Assembly: GCA_028819955.1 (NCBI GenBank)
Contig: JAPPKP010000258.1
Location: 9,771 to 36,396, forward strand
Reading direction: 5' to 3'
DNA length: 26,626 nucleotides
Origin: Rhodospirillaceae bacterium
GTDB lineage: Bacteria > Pseudomonadota > Alphaproteobacteria > UBA828
Every line of letters starts with the position of its first letter. Position 1 is the first letter of the stretch. Made by a program: the position numbers and the translations under genes. The notes beneath the pieces were generated by a model. That model searched no databases and was not told the DNA's origin. It was given only the letters and a program-made list of their open reading frames with translations. Positions 14,154 to 22,371 of this stretch are shown here, in pieces.

Positions 14154-15074
14154 ATGGCCTCGGGAGCTGTCGTGGTAACCGGATCGGCGGGGCTGATCGG
14201 ATTCGCCGTCGCGTCCCAGCTCGCACGGGAGGGGCGCACCGTCATCGGCACCGACCGCATCCAGCCGCGAGAGGACGGCGGGTTTCCCTCGACCGATGCG
14301 GAGCTCACCGACGTTCACAAGCTGCACGCCATCTGCCGAAGCGATATCGAATCAATCGTCCATTGCGGCGCGGTCTCAGGCCCCATGCTGGGGCGCGACA
14401 ACCCGCGCGCGGTGATCGAGACCAATGTCGCGGGCACCGCCAACGTCCTGGAGATCGCGCGCCAACGGGGCGTGCGTCTGGTGTTCTGCTCGTCCACTTC
14501 GGCCTACGGCAACACCGCCGCAGGCCTCGATCCCGTGCCGGAGGACGCGCCGCTCGCGGCCGACGACGTCTACGGCGCCACCAAGGCATCGGGCGACATC
14601 CTGACCCGCGCCTACGCGGCCCAGACCGGCCTCGACGCCTGCGTGCTGCGCTTCTCGTGGGTCTACGGGCCGCGCCGGCGCACGACCTGCGTGGTGCGCG
14701 AGATGATCCAGCACGCGCAGGCGGGGAGCCCCACCACGCTTCCTTACGGCCGCGGCTTCACGCGGCAATACGTGTACATCGACGACGTGGTAAGCGCCGT
14801 GATGGCGGCGCTCGATGCCGGGGAAATCGGGCCGCAGCGTGCGTTCAACATCACCGGCGGCCAGCGTCTGGAGTTCGGCGAGATTGTCGACGCCGTGCGG
14901 GCCGCAGTGCCGGCGGCGCAAATCACGCTCGGCGAGGGCGCCGACCCCGAGGACCAGAGCCACGGCCGCTTCGACATCTCGGCGGCCGCGCGCGTGCTCG
15001 GCTGGCAGCCGCAGGTCGAGTTTGCCGACGGCGTCCGGCGATATGCCGGCTGGCTCGCCGAGAACCCGGTATAA
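14154..15074 (+). CDS. NAD-dependent epimerase/dehydratase (extended SDR)
   Basis: A 306-residue Rossmann-fold protein. The nucleotide-binding glycine motif VVVTGSAGLIGFAVA is at residues 5-19, an acidic Asp follows beta-2 (GTDRIQ), the active-site serine region is VFCSSTSAYG, and the catalytic YGATK (Tyr and Lys) lies near residue 143. RQYVYIDDVVSAVMAAL and FNITGG are typical of nucleotide-sugar epimerases such as UDP-glucose 4-epimerase relatives. The short first-domain spacing and lack of neighbouring sugar genes leave the substrate open. Related proteins sit beside small-molecule catabolic genes, and here the next gene encodes an Asp/Glu-racemase-fold protein 48 bases downstream. ATG 14154 is chosen because it starts five residues before the conserved first strand and follows GGGGAGAAG. 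Confidence 0.86.
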   Translation: MASGAVVVTGSAGLIGFAVASQLAREGRTVIGTDRIQPREDGGFPSTDAELTDVHKLHAICRSDIESIVHCGAVSGPMLGRDNPRAVIETNVAGTANVLEIARQRGVRLVFCSSTSAYGNTAAGLDPVPEDAPLAADDVYGATKASGDILTRAYAAQTGLDACVLRFSWVYGPRRRTTCVVREMIQHAQAGSPTTLPYGRGFTRQYVYIDDVVSAVMAALDAGEIGPQRAFNITGGQRLEFGEIVDAVRAAVPAAQITLGEGADPEDQSHGRFDISAAARVLGWQPQVEFADGVRRYAGWLAENPV

Positions 15075-15122
15075 AGCCGGCCAACCGCACAGACCAAACA
15101 AAGTTCAGAGGGAGGATACGCC

Positions 15123-15917
15123 ATGCCACGCGCCGCAGTGATTGTGCCGTTTCCGTACGATGAGGAGGGCCTCGACTACAGGCGTGCCGAATTGGAGCAG
15201 GTCGAGCTCTCCGGCAACGTCACCTTCGATTACAAGCCGCTGAAGGCGGGGCCGATGCACTTCCTCGGCCGCCACGACGAGATGCTGGTGGAGTTCGCCA
15301 TCCTCGAAGCCGGCATGGCGCTGGCCGAGGAGGGTTATGACGCCATCACTGTCAACACGTTGAGCGATTCCGGCGTCGCCGAGCTGCGCGCGGTGCTGGA
15401 CATCCCCGTGGTCTCGAACGGCAAGTCATCGCTGCTTTACGCGCTTACCCTCGGCACCCGCTTCTGCGTGATCGCGCAGACCGACCCCTCGTATCCGCAG
15501 TACACCGACGCCTGGCTCGCCTTTTACAAGAACCTGTTCAAGAAGTTCGAGGTCTCCCAGTTCTGCTCCTCGGTCGAGCTGTTCGAGGCGAAGTCGGACA
15601 TGAGGGCGCTGTTCACCGGCCGCGAGGCGGAGGTTTTCCCCATCATGAAGGAGACCTGTGAGAGGGGTCTCGCCAAGGGCGCCGACGTGATCGTCCTCGG
15701 CTCGACCACGCTCTCGCAGGCCGGGCCCTATCTCTCGGAGAACCTGCCGGTCCCTGTGGTCAATCCGGGCCCGCTCGCGCTCAAGATGGTGGAGACGGTG
15801 CTGGGCCTCGGCCACAGCCACAGCCCGGTGGCGCATCCCAAGCCTGCCGTGCCGCGTCCGAAGATGATCCACGCCATGATGGACGCCGCCCGCGACCATC
15901 AGACGGCGGACGACTAG
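15123..15917 (+). CDS. Asp/Glu/hydantoin racemase-fold protein lacking catalytic cysteines
   Basis: A 264-residue protein resembling the Asp/Glu/hydantoin racemase superfamily: two pseudo-symmetric alpha/beta halves, with GYDAITVNTLSDSG (residues 71-84) and GADVIVLGSTTLSQAG (186-201) in the places where the family normally has its two catalytic cysteines (usually ACFGD-like and GCAGM-like). Here those positions read Thr79 and Ser194, so the usual two-thiol racemisation mechanism is not available. The downstream LPVPVVNPGPLALK segment is intact, so the fold appears functional rather than decayed. AGAGGGAGG precedes ATG 15123. It follows the epimerase gene by 48 bases and precedes a methyltransferase gene by 33, so a joint pathway is possible. 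The true reaction is unknown. Confidence 0.78.
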   Translation: MPRAAVIVPFPYDEEGLDYRRAELEQVELSGNVTFDYKPLKAGPMHFLGRHDEMLVEFAILEAGMALAEEGYDAITVNTLSDSGVAELRAVLDIPVVSNGKSSLLYALTLGTRFCVIAQTDPSYPQYTDAWLAFYKNLFKKFEVSQFCSSVELFEAKSDMRALFTGREAEVFPIMKETCERGLAKGADVIVLGSTTLSQAGPYLSENLPVPVVNPGPLALKMVETVLGLGHSHSPVAHPKPAVPRPKMIHAMMDAARDHQTADD

Positions 15918-15950
15918 CTGGGCGAATCGGCGCCGCGGCGTGGTGCGCGC

Positions 15951-16751
15951 ATGAGTCGACAATCGGCGGAGGTAGACGCGTCAGCGACCTGGGACGCGGG
16001 CCTCTACGACCGCTCGTTCGGCTTCGTCTCGGCCTTCGCCACCGACATGGTCGATCTGCTCGCGCCCGAGCCGGGCGAGCGGATCGTCGATCTGGGCTGC
16101 GGCACCGGCACGCTGACGGCGGACATCGCCGCGCGCGGCGCCGACGTGATCGGCATCGACGGCGATGCGGCGATGGTCGAGCGCGCCCGCGCCCTTCACC
16201 CTGCCCTCACCTTCGAGCATGCCGACGGGCGGGATTTCGCCATCGAGGGCCACGCCGACGCGGTCTTCTCCAACGCCGCCCTGCACTGGATGAAGGAGGA
16301 GCCCGCGCGGGTGATCGCCTGCGTCGCCCGCGCGCTGAGGCCGGGTGGCCGGTTCGTCGCCGAGATGGGCGCGCACCGCAACATCCGGATCATCACCGAT
16401 GCGCTCTACCGGGCGCTCGCCGAGGAAGGGGTCCCGGCCGAGTCGGTGGACTTCCCCTGGTACTTCCCGCGCACGAGCCACTACGTCGGCCTGCTGGAGG
16501 ATGGCGGCTTCGAGGTGTCGCAGCTTCGCTACTTCGCCCGCCCGACTCCGCTCGACGACTGCCCCAACGGCCTCGCCGACTGGATCGCCATGTTCGGCGG
16601 CAACTTCACCGACGCGGCGCCGCCCGGACGTGCAGAGGCCGTCATCGAGCGCACTATCGCGCTCACCCGCGACCGGCTTTGCCCCGACGGCCGCTGGGTC
16701 ACCGACTACACGCGCCTTCGCTTCGTCGCCGTGAAGCTCGCCGACGGTTGA
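15951..16751 (+). CDS. Class I SAM-dependent methyltransferase (trans-aconitate methyltransferase-like)
   Basis: A 266-residue cytoplasmic enzyme. Motif I IVDLGCGTGTLTADIA is at residues 45-60, an acidic residue after beta-2 is in GIDGDAAM, motif II is EHADGRDF, then DAVFSNAALHWM and ALRPGGRFVAEMGAH. The SNAALHW segment and overall length resemble Tam/ubiquinone-type methyltransferases, with a C-terminal helical cap likely holding the acceptor. The methyl acceptor is unknown. The start ATG 15951 lies 33 bases after the racemase-like gene, and the gene is followed by a perfect 10-bp hairpin that may end the transcript. Confidence 0.85.
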   Translation: MSRQSAEVDASATWDAGLYDRSFGFVSAFATDMVDLLAPEPGERIVDLGCGTGTLTADIAARGADVIGIDGDAAMVERARALHPALTFEHADGRDFAIEGHADAVFSNAALHWMKEEPARVIACVARALRPGGRFVAEMGAHRNIRIITDALYRALAEEGVPAESVDFPWYFPRTSHYVGLLEDGGFEVSQLRYFARPTPLDDCPNGLADWIAMFGGNFTDAAPPGRAEAVIERTIALTRDRLCPDGRWVTDYTRLRFVAVKLADG

Positions 16752-16759
16752 AGGATTGG

Positions 16760-16788
16760 CGCCGACATGCCGCAGATTCATGTCGGCG
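16760..16788. terminator. Hairpin after the methyltransferase gene
   Basis: A perfect 10-bp stem, CGCCGACATG (16760-16769) and CATGTCGGCG (16779-16788), encloses a 9-base loop and begins 8 bases after the methyltransferase stop. The following bases are only moderately T-rich, so intrinsic termination is plausible but not textbook. It separates the methyltransferase from the toxin-antitoxin promoter. Confidence 0.5.
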
Positions 16789-16817
16789 TTGATGTTTGAT
16801 GTTTGATGCGTTATCAT
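16789..16817 (+). promoter_or_regulatory. vapBC promoter with three tandem heptamers
   Basis: A -35-like TTGATG (16789-16794) and a -10-like TATCAT (16812-16817) are spaced by 17 bases, 27 bases upstream of the antitoxin ATG. The spacer is filled by tandem heptamers TTGATGT, TTGATGT, TTGATGC (16789-16809). Toxin-antitoxin operons are normally autorepressed by the antitoxin or the complex at repeated sites overlapping the promoter, and this array fits that role. Confidence 0.5.
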
Positions 16818-16844
16818 CACACGCTGCTTCGATAGGGACCGGTT

Positions 16845-17096
16845 ATGCGAACAACCCTGAACATTGACGACGACGTGCTCATCGCCGTGAAGGAGCTTGC
16901 ACGCGGCCAGTCGACATCTGCGGGCAAGGTGGTGTCGGACTTGCTTCGGCAATCGCTAACGCGCACCCACTCGGAGGGGGCCGAAGGTCGCGAGCAGGAA
17001 CCGCGCGCCGAGTTCGGCTTTCGTCCGTTCCCCAGCCGCGGCGGTGTAGTGACTAACGAACTGATCGATCGGCTGCGCGAGGAGACCGGCGACTGA
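16845..17096 (+). CDS. vapB: VapB-type ribbon-helix-helix antitoxin
   Basis: An 83-residue protein with an N-terminal ribbon-helix-helix DNA-binding domain: strand MRTTLNID, helix DDVLIAVKELARGQ, then SAGKVVSDLLRQSL. The C-terminal half (FGFRPFPSRGGVVTNELIDRLREETGD) is the likely toxin-neutralising tail with the aromatic/proline-rich segment usual in such antitoxins. The TGA stop shares its A with the ATG of the PIN-domain toxin gene (TGATG), the standard coupled arrangement. It should neutralise the toxin and repress its own promoter at the heptamer array just upstream. Confidence 0.85.
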   Translation: MRTTLNIDDDVLIAVKELARGQSTSAGKVVSDLLRQSLTRTHSEGAEGREQEPRAEFGFRPFPSRGGVVTNELIDRLREETGD

Positions 17097-17524
17097 TGCG
17101 GGCGCTACTGGACGTGAACGTCCTGATCGCCCTCCTCGACGTCGACCACGTGCACCATGAGGACGCCCGGCGTTGGTTGCGGGACAATATCCGCGACGGA
17201 TGGGCAACCTGCCCCCTTACGGAAAACGGATGCGTGCGGATCATGGCGCAACCGGCCTACCCCAACCGGCTGCCGCCGGCGCGGACCGTTGAGCGTCTTC
17301 GCGCGGCAAGCGCGACCAGCAAACACCAGTTCTGGCCGGATGACATTAGCTTACTGAGTTCCGGCGTCGTCGATTGGCACCGGATCGTCGGTCCGAAGCA
17401 GATAGCCGATCTCTATCTCTTGGCGCTTGCCGTTGAGCGGAAAGGGCGACTTGTCACATTCGACGCCCGAATCGACTCGAGTGCCGTTCCTGGCGCCGAA
17501 GATCGGCACTATTGCCTGATTTAA
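17096..17524 (+). CDS. vapC: VapC-type PIN-domain ribonuclease toxin
   Basis: A 142-residue PIN-domain protein. The four acidic metal-binding residues expected for VapC are visible: Asp6 in LLDVNVLIALLD, Glu43 in TENGCVRIM, Asp105 in QIADLYLLALA and Asp123 in TFDARI. VapC toxins cleave RNA, often initiator tRNA or rRNA, and are held inactive by the cognate VapB. TENGCVRI plus the long insertion around residues 55-100 resembles the TA-system VapC subgroup with N-x-LP motifs (PNRLPP here). All catalytic residues are present, so the toxin looks functional. The gene overlaps the antitoxin by one base. Confidence 0.88.
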   Translation: MRALLDVNVLIALLDVDHVHHEDARRWLRDNIRDGWATCPLTENGCVRIMAQPAYPNRLPPARTVERLRAASATSKHQFWPDDISLLSSGVVDWHRIVGPKQIADLYLLALAVERKGRLVTFDARIDSSAVPGAEDRHYCLI

Positions 17525-17788
17525 GCAGCCGGAAGCTAAACGCCGCACTCGAGTTGTGCGTGTACCAAGCAAATATTGGATGACCGGCTGTATCTGCGAC
17601 TCGCCCCCCCATTCGCCTCTCTCGTTTGAATTCCGTGGGTTTCGGGGTGACTACGCCTACAATATGTAGTACCAACCCCAAGAGAGACTGCCGCAATCTG
17701 GCCACAATGAGCATTTAGGCAGGGTAATGAGAGACGCCGCCAACTTGCGTCACCGACCCGTGTCTCCCCACGCGACCGAGTAGAGCCC

Positions 17789-18541
17789 ATGGCCGGCCAC
17801 TCCAAATGGGCCAACATCATGTACCGCAAGGGCGCGCAAGACGCCCGGCGGGCCAAGCGATTCACCAAGCTGATCCGCGAGGTCTATGTCGCAGCCAGGG
17901 AGGGCGCACCCGACCCCGATCACAATCCCAGGCTGCGCACCGCCATCGCGGCGGCCAGGTCGCAGAGCGTGCCCAAGGACAACATCGAACGCGCCATCAA
18001 GAAGGCAGCGGGTGGGGACGGCGGACAAGAGCGCTTCGATACGCTGAGCTACGAGGGCTTCGGACCCGGCGGCGTCGCCGTCATCGTCGATGCCATCACC
18101 GACAATCGCAACCGGACAGCAGCCACGATCCGCTCGATCTTCAGCCGGCATGGCGGCACGCTCGGCGAGACAGGCTCTGTGAACTATCTGTTTCAACGCG
18201 TTGGAATCATTCGCTTCCCCGCGGATGCGGCGAGCGGCGACGACATGTTCGAAGCCGCGCTCGAAATCGGTGCTGACGAGTGCGAAAGCGAGGTGGACGG
18301 GCACGAGGTGATATGCGCGCCTGAATCCCTGAGCGAGGCAAGCGAAACCCTGACCGACCAGTTCGGTGCGCCGGAGCGTGTCGAGATCGCATGGCGACCG
18401 CAGACGACGGTGCCCATCGACGAGAACAAGGCGGAGGCTGTCTTCAAGCTGTTGGAGGCGCTCGACGACAGCGACGATGTGCAGCAGGTCTCGGCGAACT
18501 ACGACGTGACCGACGATGTGCTGCGCAAGCTTTCGGCTTGA
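17789..18541 (+). CDS. yebC: YebC/TACO1-family translation/transcription factor
   Basis: A 250-residue protein starting with the invariant MAGHSKWANI, followed by RKGAQDARRAKRFTKLIREV and VPKDNIERAIKKAAG, then YEGFGPGGVAVIVDAITDNRNRT and GSVNYLFQRVG. These are diagnostic of YebC/PmpR/TACO1. The family was annotated as DNA-binding regulators; more recent work links it to translation of difficult (for example proline-rich) sequences, which may matter given the proline-rich TolA encoded downstream. It heads the conserved yebC-ruvCAB block with 9 bases to ruvC. The 264-base gap upstream shows only a small dyad, CTACA-ATA-TGTAG at 17657-17669. Confidence 0.96.
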   Translation: MAGHSKWANIMYRKGAQDARRAKRFTKLIREVYVAAREGAPDPDHNPRLRTAIAAARSQSVPKDNIERAIKKAAGGDGGQERFDTLSYEGFGPGGVAVIVDAITDNRNRTAATIRSIFSRHGGTLGETGSVNYLFQRVGIIRFPADAASGDDMFEAALEIGADECESEVDGHEVICAPESLSEASETLTDQFGAPERVEIAWRPQTTVPIDENKAEAVFKLLEALDDSDDVQQVSANYDVTDDVLRKLSA

Positions 18542-18550
18542 GCCAGGGTG

Positions 18551-19084
18551 GTGGACGTCGTGGCGCGTGTCCTCGGCCTCGACCCCGGCCTCAGGCGCAC
18601 CGGCTGGGGCGTGATCGAGACCACCGACAACCGGCTGCGCCACGTCGCACACGGCGTGGTCGCTACCGACGCCGAAACCAGCGTGCCGCAGCGCCTCTGC
18701 GACCTGCACGAAGGCCTCGTGAAGATCGTCGCGCGCTACGAGCCGGACGAGGCGGCGGTCGAAGAGACCTTCGTCAACCGCAACCCCGAGTCGACCCTGA
18801 AGCTCGGCCTCGCGCGGGGTGTCGTCCTGCTTGCGCCGGCGCAAGCTGGTCTTCCCGTCCACGAATATGCCGCGAACCGGATCAAGAAGGCGCTGGTCGG
18901 CGCCGGGCACGCCGACAAGGAGCAGGTCGCGTTGATGGTCCGGCACCTGCTACCGGGTGTTGGCGATGCGACGGCGGACGCCACCGATGCGCTCGCCGCG
19001 GCGATCTGCCATGCCCACGCCGCGGGCACCCACGCCCGCTGGCAGCCGGCCCCGGAGCCGGCAGTGTCGAAGGCGGCCCGATGA
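18551..19084 (+). CDS. ruvC: Holliday junction resolvase RuvC
   Basis: A protein of 177 residues from GTG 18551 (GTG 18548 is equally possible). The endonuclease makes symmetric cuts in Holliday junctions as a dimer with RuvAB. The acidic active-site set is present: Asp in VLGLDPGLRRTGWG, Glu in AAVEETFVNRNP, and two Asp in DATADATDALAAAIC; numbered from GTG 18548 these are residues 12, 72, 144 and 147. Other family motifs, LKLGLARGV and YAANRIKKALVG, are intact. The TGA stop overlaps the ruvA ATG (ATGA), so the operon is translationally coupled. Confidence 0.95.
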   Translation: MDVVARVLGLDPGLRRTGWGVIETTDNRLRHVAHGVVATDAETSVPQRLCDLHEGLVKIVARYEPDEAAVEETFVNRNPESTLKLGLARGVVLLAPAQAGLPVHEYAANRIKKALVGAGHADKEQVALMVRHLLPGVGDATADATDALAAAICHAHAAGTHARWQPAPEPAVSKAAR

Positions 19085-19674
19085 TCGCGAAGCTTCGCGG
19101 CGTTCTCGACAGCCTGGGCGACGGCTGGGCGGTCGTCGATGTCGGTGGCGTCGGCTATCTCACCTATTGCTCCGCCGGCACGCTGGCTGCGCTGCCGCAG
19201 CGAGGCCAAGAGGTGAGCCTCACGATCGAGACCGTGGTGCGCGAGGACCACATCCACCTGTACGGCTTCTCCAGCGAGCAGGAACGCGAGTGGTTCCGCC
19301 TGCTGCAGACCGTGCAAAGCGTCGGTGCCCGCCTCGCGCTCGCGATCCTGGGCGCACTGCCGGCAACGGAGCTCGCCGCCTGCATCGCCGCGCAGGACAA
19401 GGCGGGGCTCACACGTGCGCCGGGGGTGGGGCCCAAGCTCGCGGCGCGCATCCTGAGCGAGCTGAGAGACAAGGTGCCATCCTTACCGGGTGCGGCGCCC
19501 ACGACCACGACCGTCGACGGGACGGCCAACGCCGATGCTGTCGCCGCTCTCGTAAACCTCGGCTACCGCCCGACCGAGGCCCACGGGGCGGTGTCGGGTG
19601 CGTCCCGTTCGCTCGGCGCCGATGCCCCGGTCGAGGAACTGATTCGCGCCGGCCTTAAGGAGCTCGCGCAGTGA
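19081..19674 (+). CDS. ruvA: Holliday junction branch-migration protein RuvA
   Basis: A 197-residue protein in three domains. The N-terminal OB domain starts [26 protein letters not shown], the middle helix-hairpin-helix domain contains [14 protein letters not shown] and [23 protein letters not shown], and the C-terminal domain is [15 protein letters not shown] to the end. It binds the four-way junction as a tetramer and loads RuvB. ATG 19081 overlaps the ruvC stop as ATGA, and its own TGA overlaps the ruvB GTG as GTGA. Confidence 0.96.
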   Translation: MIAKLRGVLDSLGDGWAVVDVGGVGYLTYCSAGTLAALPQRGQEVSLTIETVVREDHIHLYGFSSEQEREWFRLLQTVQSVGARLALAILGALPATELAACIAAQDKAGLTRAPGVGPKLAARILSELRDKVPSLPGAAPTTTTVDGTANADAVAALVNLGYRPTEAHGAVSGASRSLGADAPVEELIRAGLKELAQ

Positions 19675-20717
19675 GCGAGGCGCGCATCGTCGCCGGTGCG
19701 GCGGAACCCGAAGACCGGCTCGACAGCAGCCTCAGGCCGCGCAAGCTCGACGACTTCGTCGGTCAGCGCGCGGTGCGTGAGAACCTTCGTGTCTTCATCG
19801 CCGCCGCGGTCGAGCGCGGCGAAGCGCTGGATCACGTGCTGTTCTATGGCCCGCCCGGCCTCGGCAAGACCACGCTGGCGCAAATCGTCGCCCGCGAACT
19901 AGGGGTCGGCATTCGCGCGACTTCCGGGCCGGTGATCGCGCGCGCGGGCGATCTGGCTGCGATCCTTACGAACCTCAACGAGCGCGACGTGCTGTTCATC
20001 GACGAGATTCACCGCCTCAACCCGGCGGTGGAGGAGATCCTCTATCCGGCCATGGAGGATTCGCAGCTCGACCTGATCATCGGCGAGGGGCCGGGAGCGC
20101 GCTCGGTGCGGATCGATCTGCCGCCCTTCACCCTGGTTGGGGCGACGACTCGCACCGGCCTCATCACGACGCCGCTGCGCGAGCGCTTCGGCATCCCGCT
20201 CAGGCTCGACTTCTACGAAGTTGACGAGCTGGTCGAGATCGTGACCCGCAACGCCGGGCTTCTCGACGTCGGGCTGAGTGCCGATGGAGCGGCTGAGGTC
20301 GCCGCCCGCTCTCGCGGCACGCCGCGCATCGCCGGCCGCCTGCTGCGCCGCGTGCGCGACTTCGCGGCGGTGGCGAGTGTCGAGACCATCGACGCCGCCA
20401 TCGCGGATCGCGCCCTCAACCGGCTCGAGGTCGACCAGCGCGGCCTCGACTCCATGGACCGCCGCTATCTCTCCTGCATTGCGGAGAACTATGGGGGCGG
20501 CCCGGTGGGGATCGAAACCATTGCCGCAGCACTCTCCGAACAGCGGGACGCGCTGGAGGAGGTTATCGAGCCCTTTCTGATCCAGCAGGGCTTCGTGCAG
20601 CGGACGCCGCGCGGACGGGTGCTCACCCGGCACGGTTTCGGTCATCTGGGCCTGGCGCAGCCGGAGGAGGCGCCGCGCCAGCTTGCTCTGCTCGACGAAG
20701 GCCATGGCGGCCGTTGA
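19671..20717 (+). CDS. ruvB: Holliday junction helicase RuvB
   Basis: A 348-residue AAA+ motor. Walker A GPPGLGKT is at residues 60-67, Walker B FIDEIH at 109-114, sensor/arginine-finger region [19 protein letters not shown], and a C-terminal winged helix after [17 protein letters not shown] with [14 protein letters not shown]. It pumps DNA through the RuvA-bound junction. The start is GTG 19671, overlapping the ruvA stop as GTGA. The 3' end overlaps the YbgC-type thioesterase start by 14 bases, physically linking the ruv and tol blocks. Confidence 0.96.
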   Translation: MSEARIVAGAAEPEDRLDSSLRPRKLDDFVGQRAVRENLRVFIAAAVERGEALDHVLFYGPPGLGKTTLAQIVARELGVGIRATSGPVIARAGDLAAILTNLNERDVLFIDEIHRLNPAVEEILYPAMEDSQLDLIIGEGPGARSVRIDLPPFTLVGATTRTGLITTPLRERFGIPLRLDFYEVDELVEIVTRNAGLLDVGLSADGAAEVAARSRGTPRIAGRLLRRVRDFAAVASVETIDAAIADRALNRLEVDQRGLDSMDRRYLSCIAENYGGGPVGIETIAAALSEQRDALEEVIEPFLIQQGFVQRTPRGRVLTRHGFGHLGLAQPEEAPRQLALLDEGHGGR

Positions 20718-21174
20718 AGTGGATACACTCATGGCGCCGCTGGGCGGCCGCTTCGAAGGCGGCGAGCACGTCTATCCGATTCGCGTCTACCACGAGGACA
20801 CCGACGCGGGCGGCATCGTCTACTACGCCAACTACCTCAAGTTCGCCGAGCGGGCGCGGACCGAGATGATGCGGGGCGCCGGCATCACTCACGTCATGCT
20901 GCTGGGGGACCACGATGCGGCGTTCGTCGTGAGGCGTTGCGTCGTGGATTACCGGCAGCCGGCGCGGCTCGACGACGAGATCGAGGTGCGGACGACCATC
21001 GACAGAGTGGCCGGTGCCCACATCGAGGCCAAGCAACGCGTCGTGCGCGGGGGGACGGTGCTCGCCAGCATCGACCTCAAGCTCGGTTGCGTCGGGCGCA
21101 ACGGCCGTGCGGTGCGGCTGCCGGCACCGTTGCGTCGAGCGCTCACGGAGTTGGCGCCGGCGGACGGGCAGTAG
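20704..21174 (+). CDS. ybgC: YbgC-family acyl-CoA thioesterase (tol-pal associated)
   Basis: A 156-residue hotdog-fold thioesterase. The 4HBT active-site motif [26 protein letters not shown] contains the catalytic Asp, and [17 protein letters not shown] follows, as in YbgC. It hydrolyses short-chain or ACP-linked acyl thioesters at the inner face of the membrane; its exact role in Tol-Pal function is unsettled. GAAGG precedes ATG 20704, overlapping ruvB by 14 bases. An internal ATG at 20731, just after the ruvB stop, is an alternative start with a weaker Shine-Dalgarno site. The position directly before tolQ is the standard order. Confidence 0.92.
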   Translation: MAAVEVDTLMAPLGGRFEGGEHVYPIRVYHEDTDAGGIVYYANYLKFAERARTEMMRGAGITHVMLLGDHDAAFVVRRCVVDYRQPARLDDEIEVRTTIDRVAGAHIEAKQRVVRGGTVLASIDLKLGCVGRNGRAVRLPAPLRRALTELAPADGQ

Positions 21175-21184
21175 CGGGGAAGAC

Positions 21185-21919
21185 ATGGAATCCGACCTTG
21201 TTCGGGCCGTCGAGATCGGTGCCAGCGCGGTGGCCGAGGACTTCTCCCTCTGGGGCCTGTTCCTTCAGGCCGACGTCATCGTCAAGGCCGTGATCGTCGT
21301 GCTGCTGATTGCGTCGCTCTGGAGCTGGGCGATCATCTTCGACAAGAGCCTCCGCTACGCCCGCGCCCGCCGGCTCGCAGTCGAGTTCGAACAAGCCTTC
21401 TGGTCGGGCGGCTCCCTCGATCAGCTCTACGACAACCTCTCCAACCAGCGCAGCCACCCGATGACCGTGCTGTTCGCCTCGGCGATGGACGAGTGGCGCC
21501 GCTTCGCAAGCCGTGGATCCCATCTCTCGGCAGACCGGCTGGAAGGCCTCCAGCGCCGCATTTCCTACGCCATGGATGCCGCGCTCAACCGGGAGCTGAA
21601 TCAACTCGAGCGCTATCTCGGCTTTCTCGCCACGGTGGGCTCGACCGCGCCGTTCGTCGGCCTGTTCGGCACCGTCTGGGGCATCATGAACAGCTTCCAG
21701 TCGATCGCGGCAAGCAAGGACACCTCGCTCGCCGTGGTGGCACCCGGCATCGCCGAGGCGCTGTTCGCGACCGCGCTCGGCCTCGTGGCCGCCATCCCTG
21801 CGGTGGTGGCCTACAACAAGCTCAGCAGCGATCTCGATCGCTATGCCGGCCGCCTGGAGGCTTTCGGTACTGAGTTCCGCGCCCTACTCGGCCGCCAGCT
21901 TGAGGAGCGCGCCGTCTGA
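21185..21919 (+). CDS. tolQ: TolQ, proton-channel subunit of the Tol-Pal system
   Basis: A 244-residue MotA/TolQ/ExbB-family inner-membrane protein with three transmembrane segments: about residues 30-50 ([22 protein letters not shown]), 142-162 ([22 protein letters not shown]) and 182-202 ([22 protein letters not shown]). The conserved [17 protein letters not shown] lines the proton path with TolR. A large cytoplasmic loop lies between the first two segments. CGGGGAAG precedes ATG 21185. Its TGA overlaps the tolR ATG by one base. It energises outer-membrane constriction at division with TolR and TolA. Confidence 0.95.
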   Translation: MESDLVRAVEIGASAVAEDFSLWGLFLQADVIVKAVIVVLLIASLWSWAIIFDKSLRYARARRLAVEFEQAFWSGGSLDQLYDNLSNQRSHPMTVLFASAMDEWRRFASRGSHLSADRLEGLQRRISYAMDAALNRELNQLERYLGFLATVGSTAPFVGLFGTVWGIMNSFQSIAASKDTSLAVVAPGIAEALFATALGLVAAIPAVVAYNKLSSDLDRYAGRLEAFGTEFRALLGRQLEERAV

Positions 21920-22371
21920 TGGCGGCCGAATTCGACGGGGCGCTCAACGGTCGCAGCCGAAGCGGGCGCCGACGACGCCCGCCGATGAGCCAGATCAACG
22001 TGACGCCCTTCGTCGACGTCATGCTCGTGCTGCTGGTGATCTTCATGATCACCGCTCCGCTGCTGACGGTGGGAGTCGAAGTCGATCTGCCCAAGTCCGA
22101 TGCACCGCCACTGCCGGGAGACGACGAGCCGCTCTCGGTTACCGTCGCGCGCGACGGCACCACCTATCTTCAAGAAACCGAGGTGACCGTGGATGAGCTG
22201 ATTCCCAAGCTCGAAGCGATCACCGAGCGCCGCCCAGACGTGCGGATATTCATTCGAGGGGATCAGGAGATCGCCTACGGCCGCGTTATGGAGGTCATGG
22301 GCGCGCTCAACAGGGCGGGCTTCAACAACCTCGCGCTGGTGACGGAACCGCGCACCGGTGGGGAGCCATGA
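21919..22371 (+). CDS. tolR: TolR, stator-coupled subunit of the Tol-Pal system
   Basis: A 150-residue ExbD/TolR-family protein. A basic cytoplasmic N-terminus ([23 protein letters not shown]) precedes a single transmembrane helix (about residues 32-50) carrying the proton-accepting Asp33, and then a periplasmic domain ending with the [38 protein letters not shown] pattern. Start ATG 21919 overlaps the tolQ stop (TGATG), and its end overlaps tolA as ATGA, so stoichiometry is probably set by coupling. Confidence 0.95.
   Translation: MAAEFDGALNGRSRSGRRRRPPMSQINVTPFVDVMLVLLVIFMITAPLLTVGVEVDLPKSDAPPLPGDDEPLSVTVARDGTTYLQETEVTVDELIPKLEAITERRPDVRIFIRGDQEIAYGRVMEVMGALNRAGFNNLALVTEPRTGGEP

Noticed and set aside
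17657..17669. Promoter or operator for yebC at the CTACA-ATA-TGTAG dyad
   Set aside because: TACAAT could be a -10, but no -35 lies 16-18 bases upstream and the dyad is short, so it is only mentioned with yebC.
17750..18946. A 398-codon minus-strand frame opposite yebC and ruvC
   Set aside because: Antisense to two unmistakable genes and without recognisable domains.
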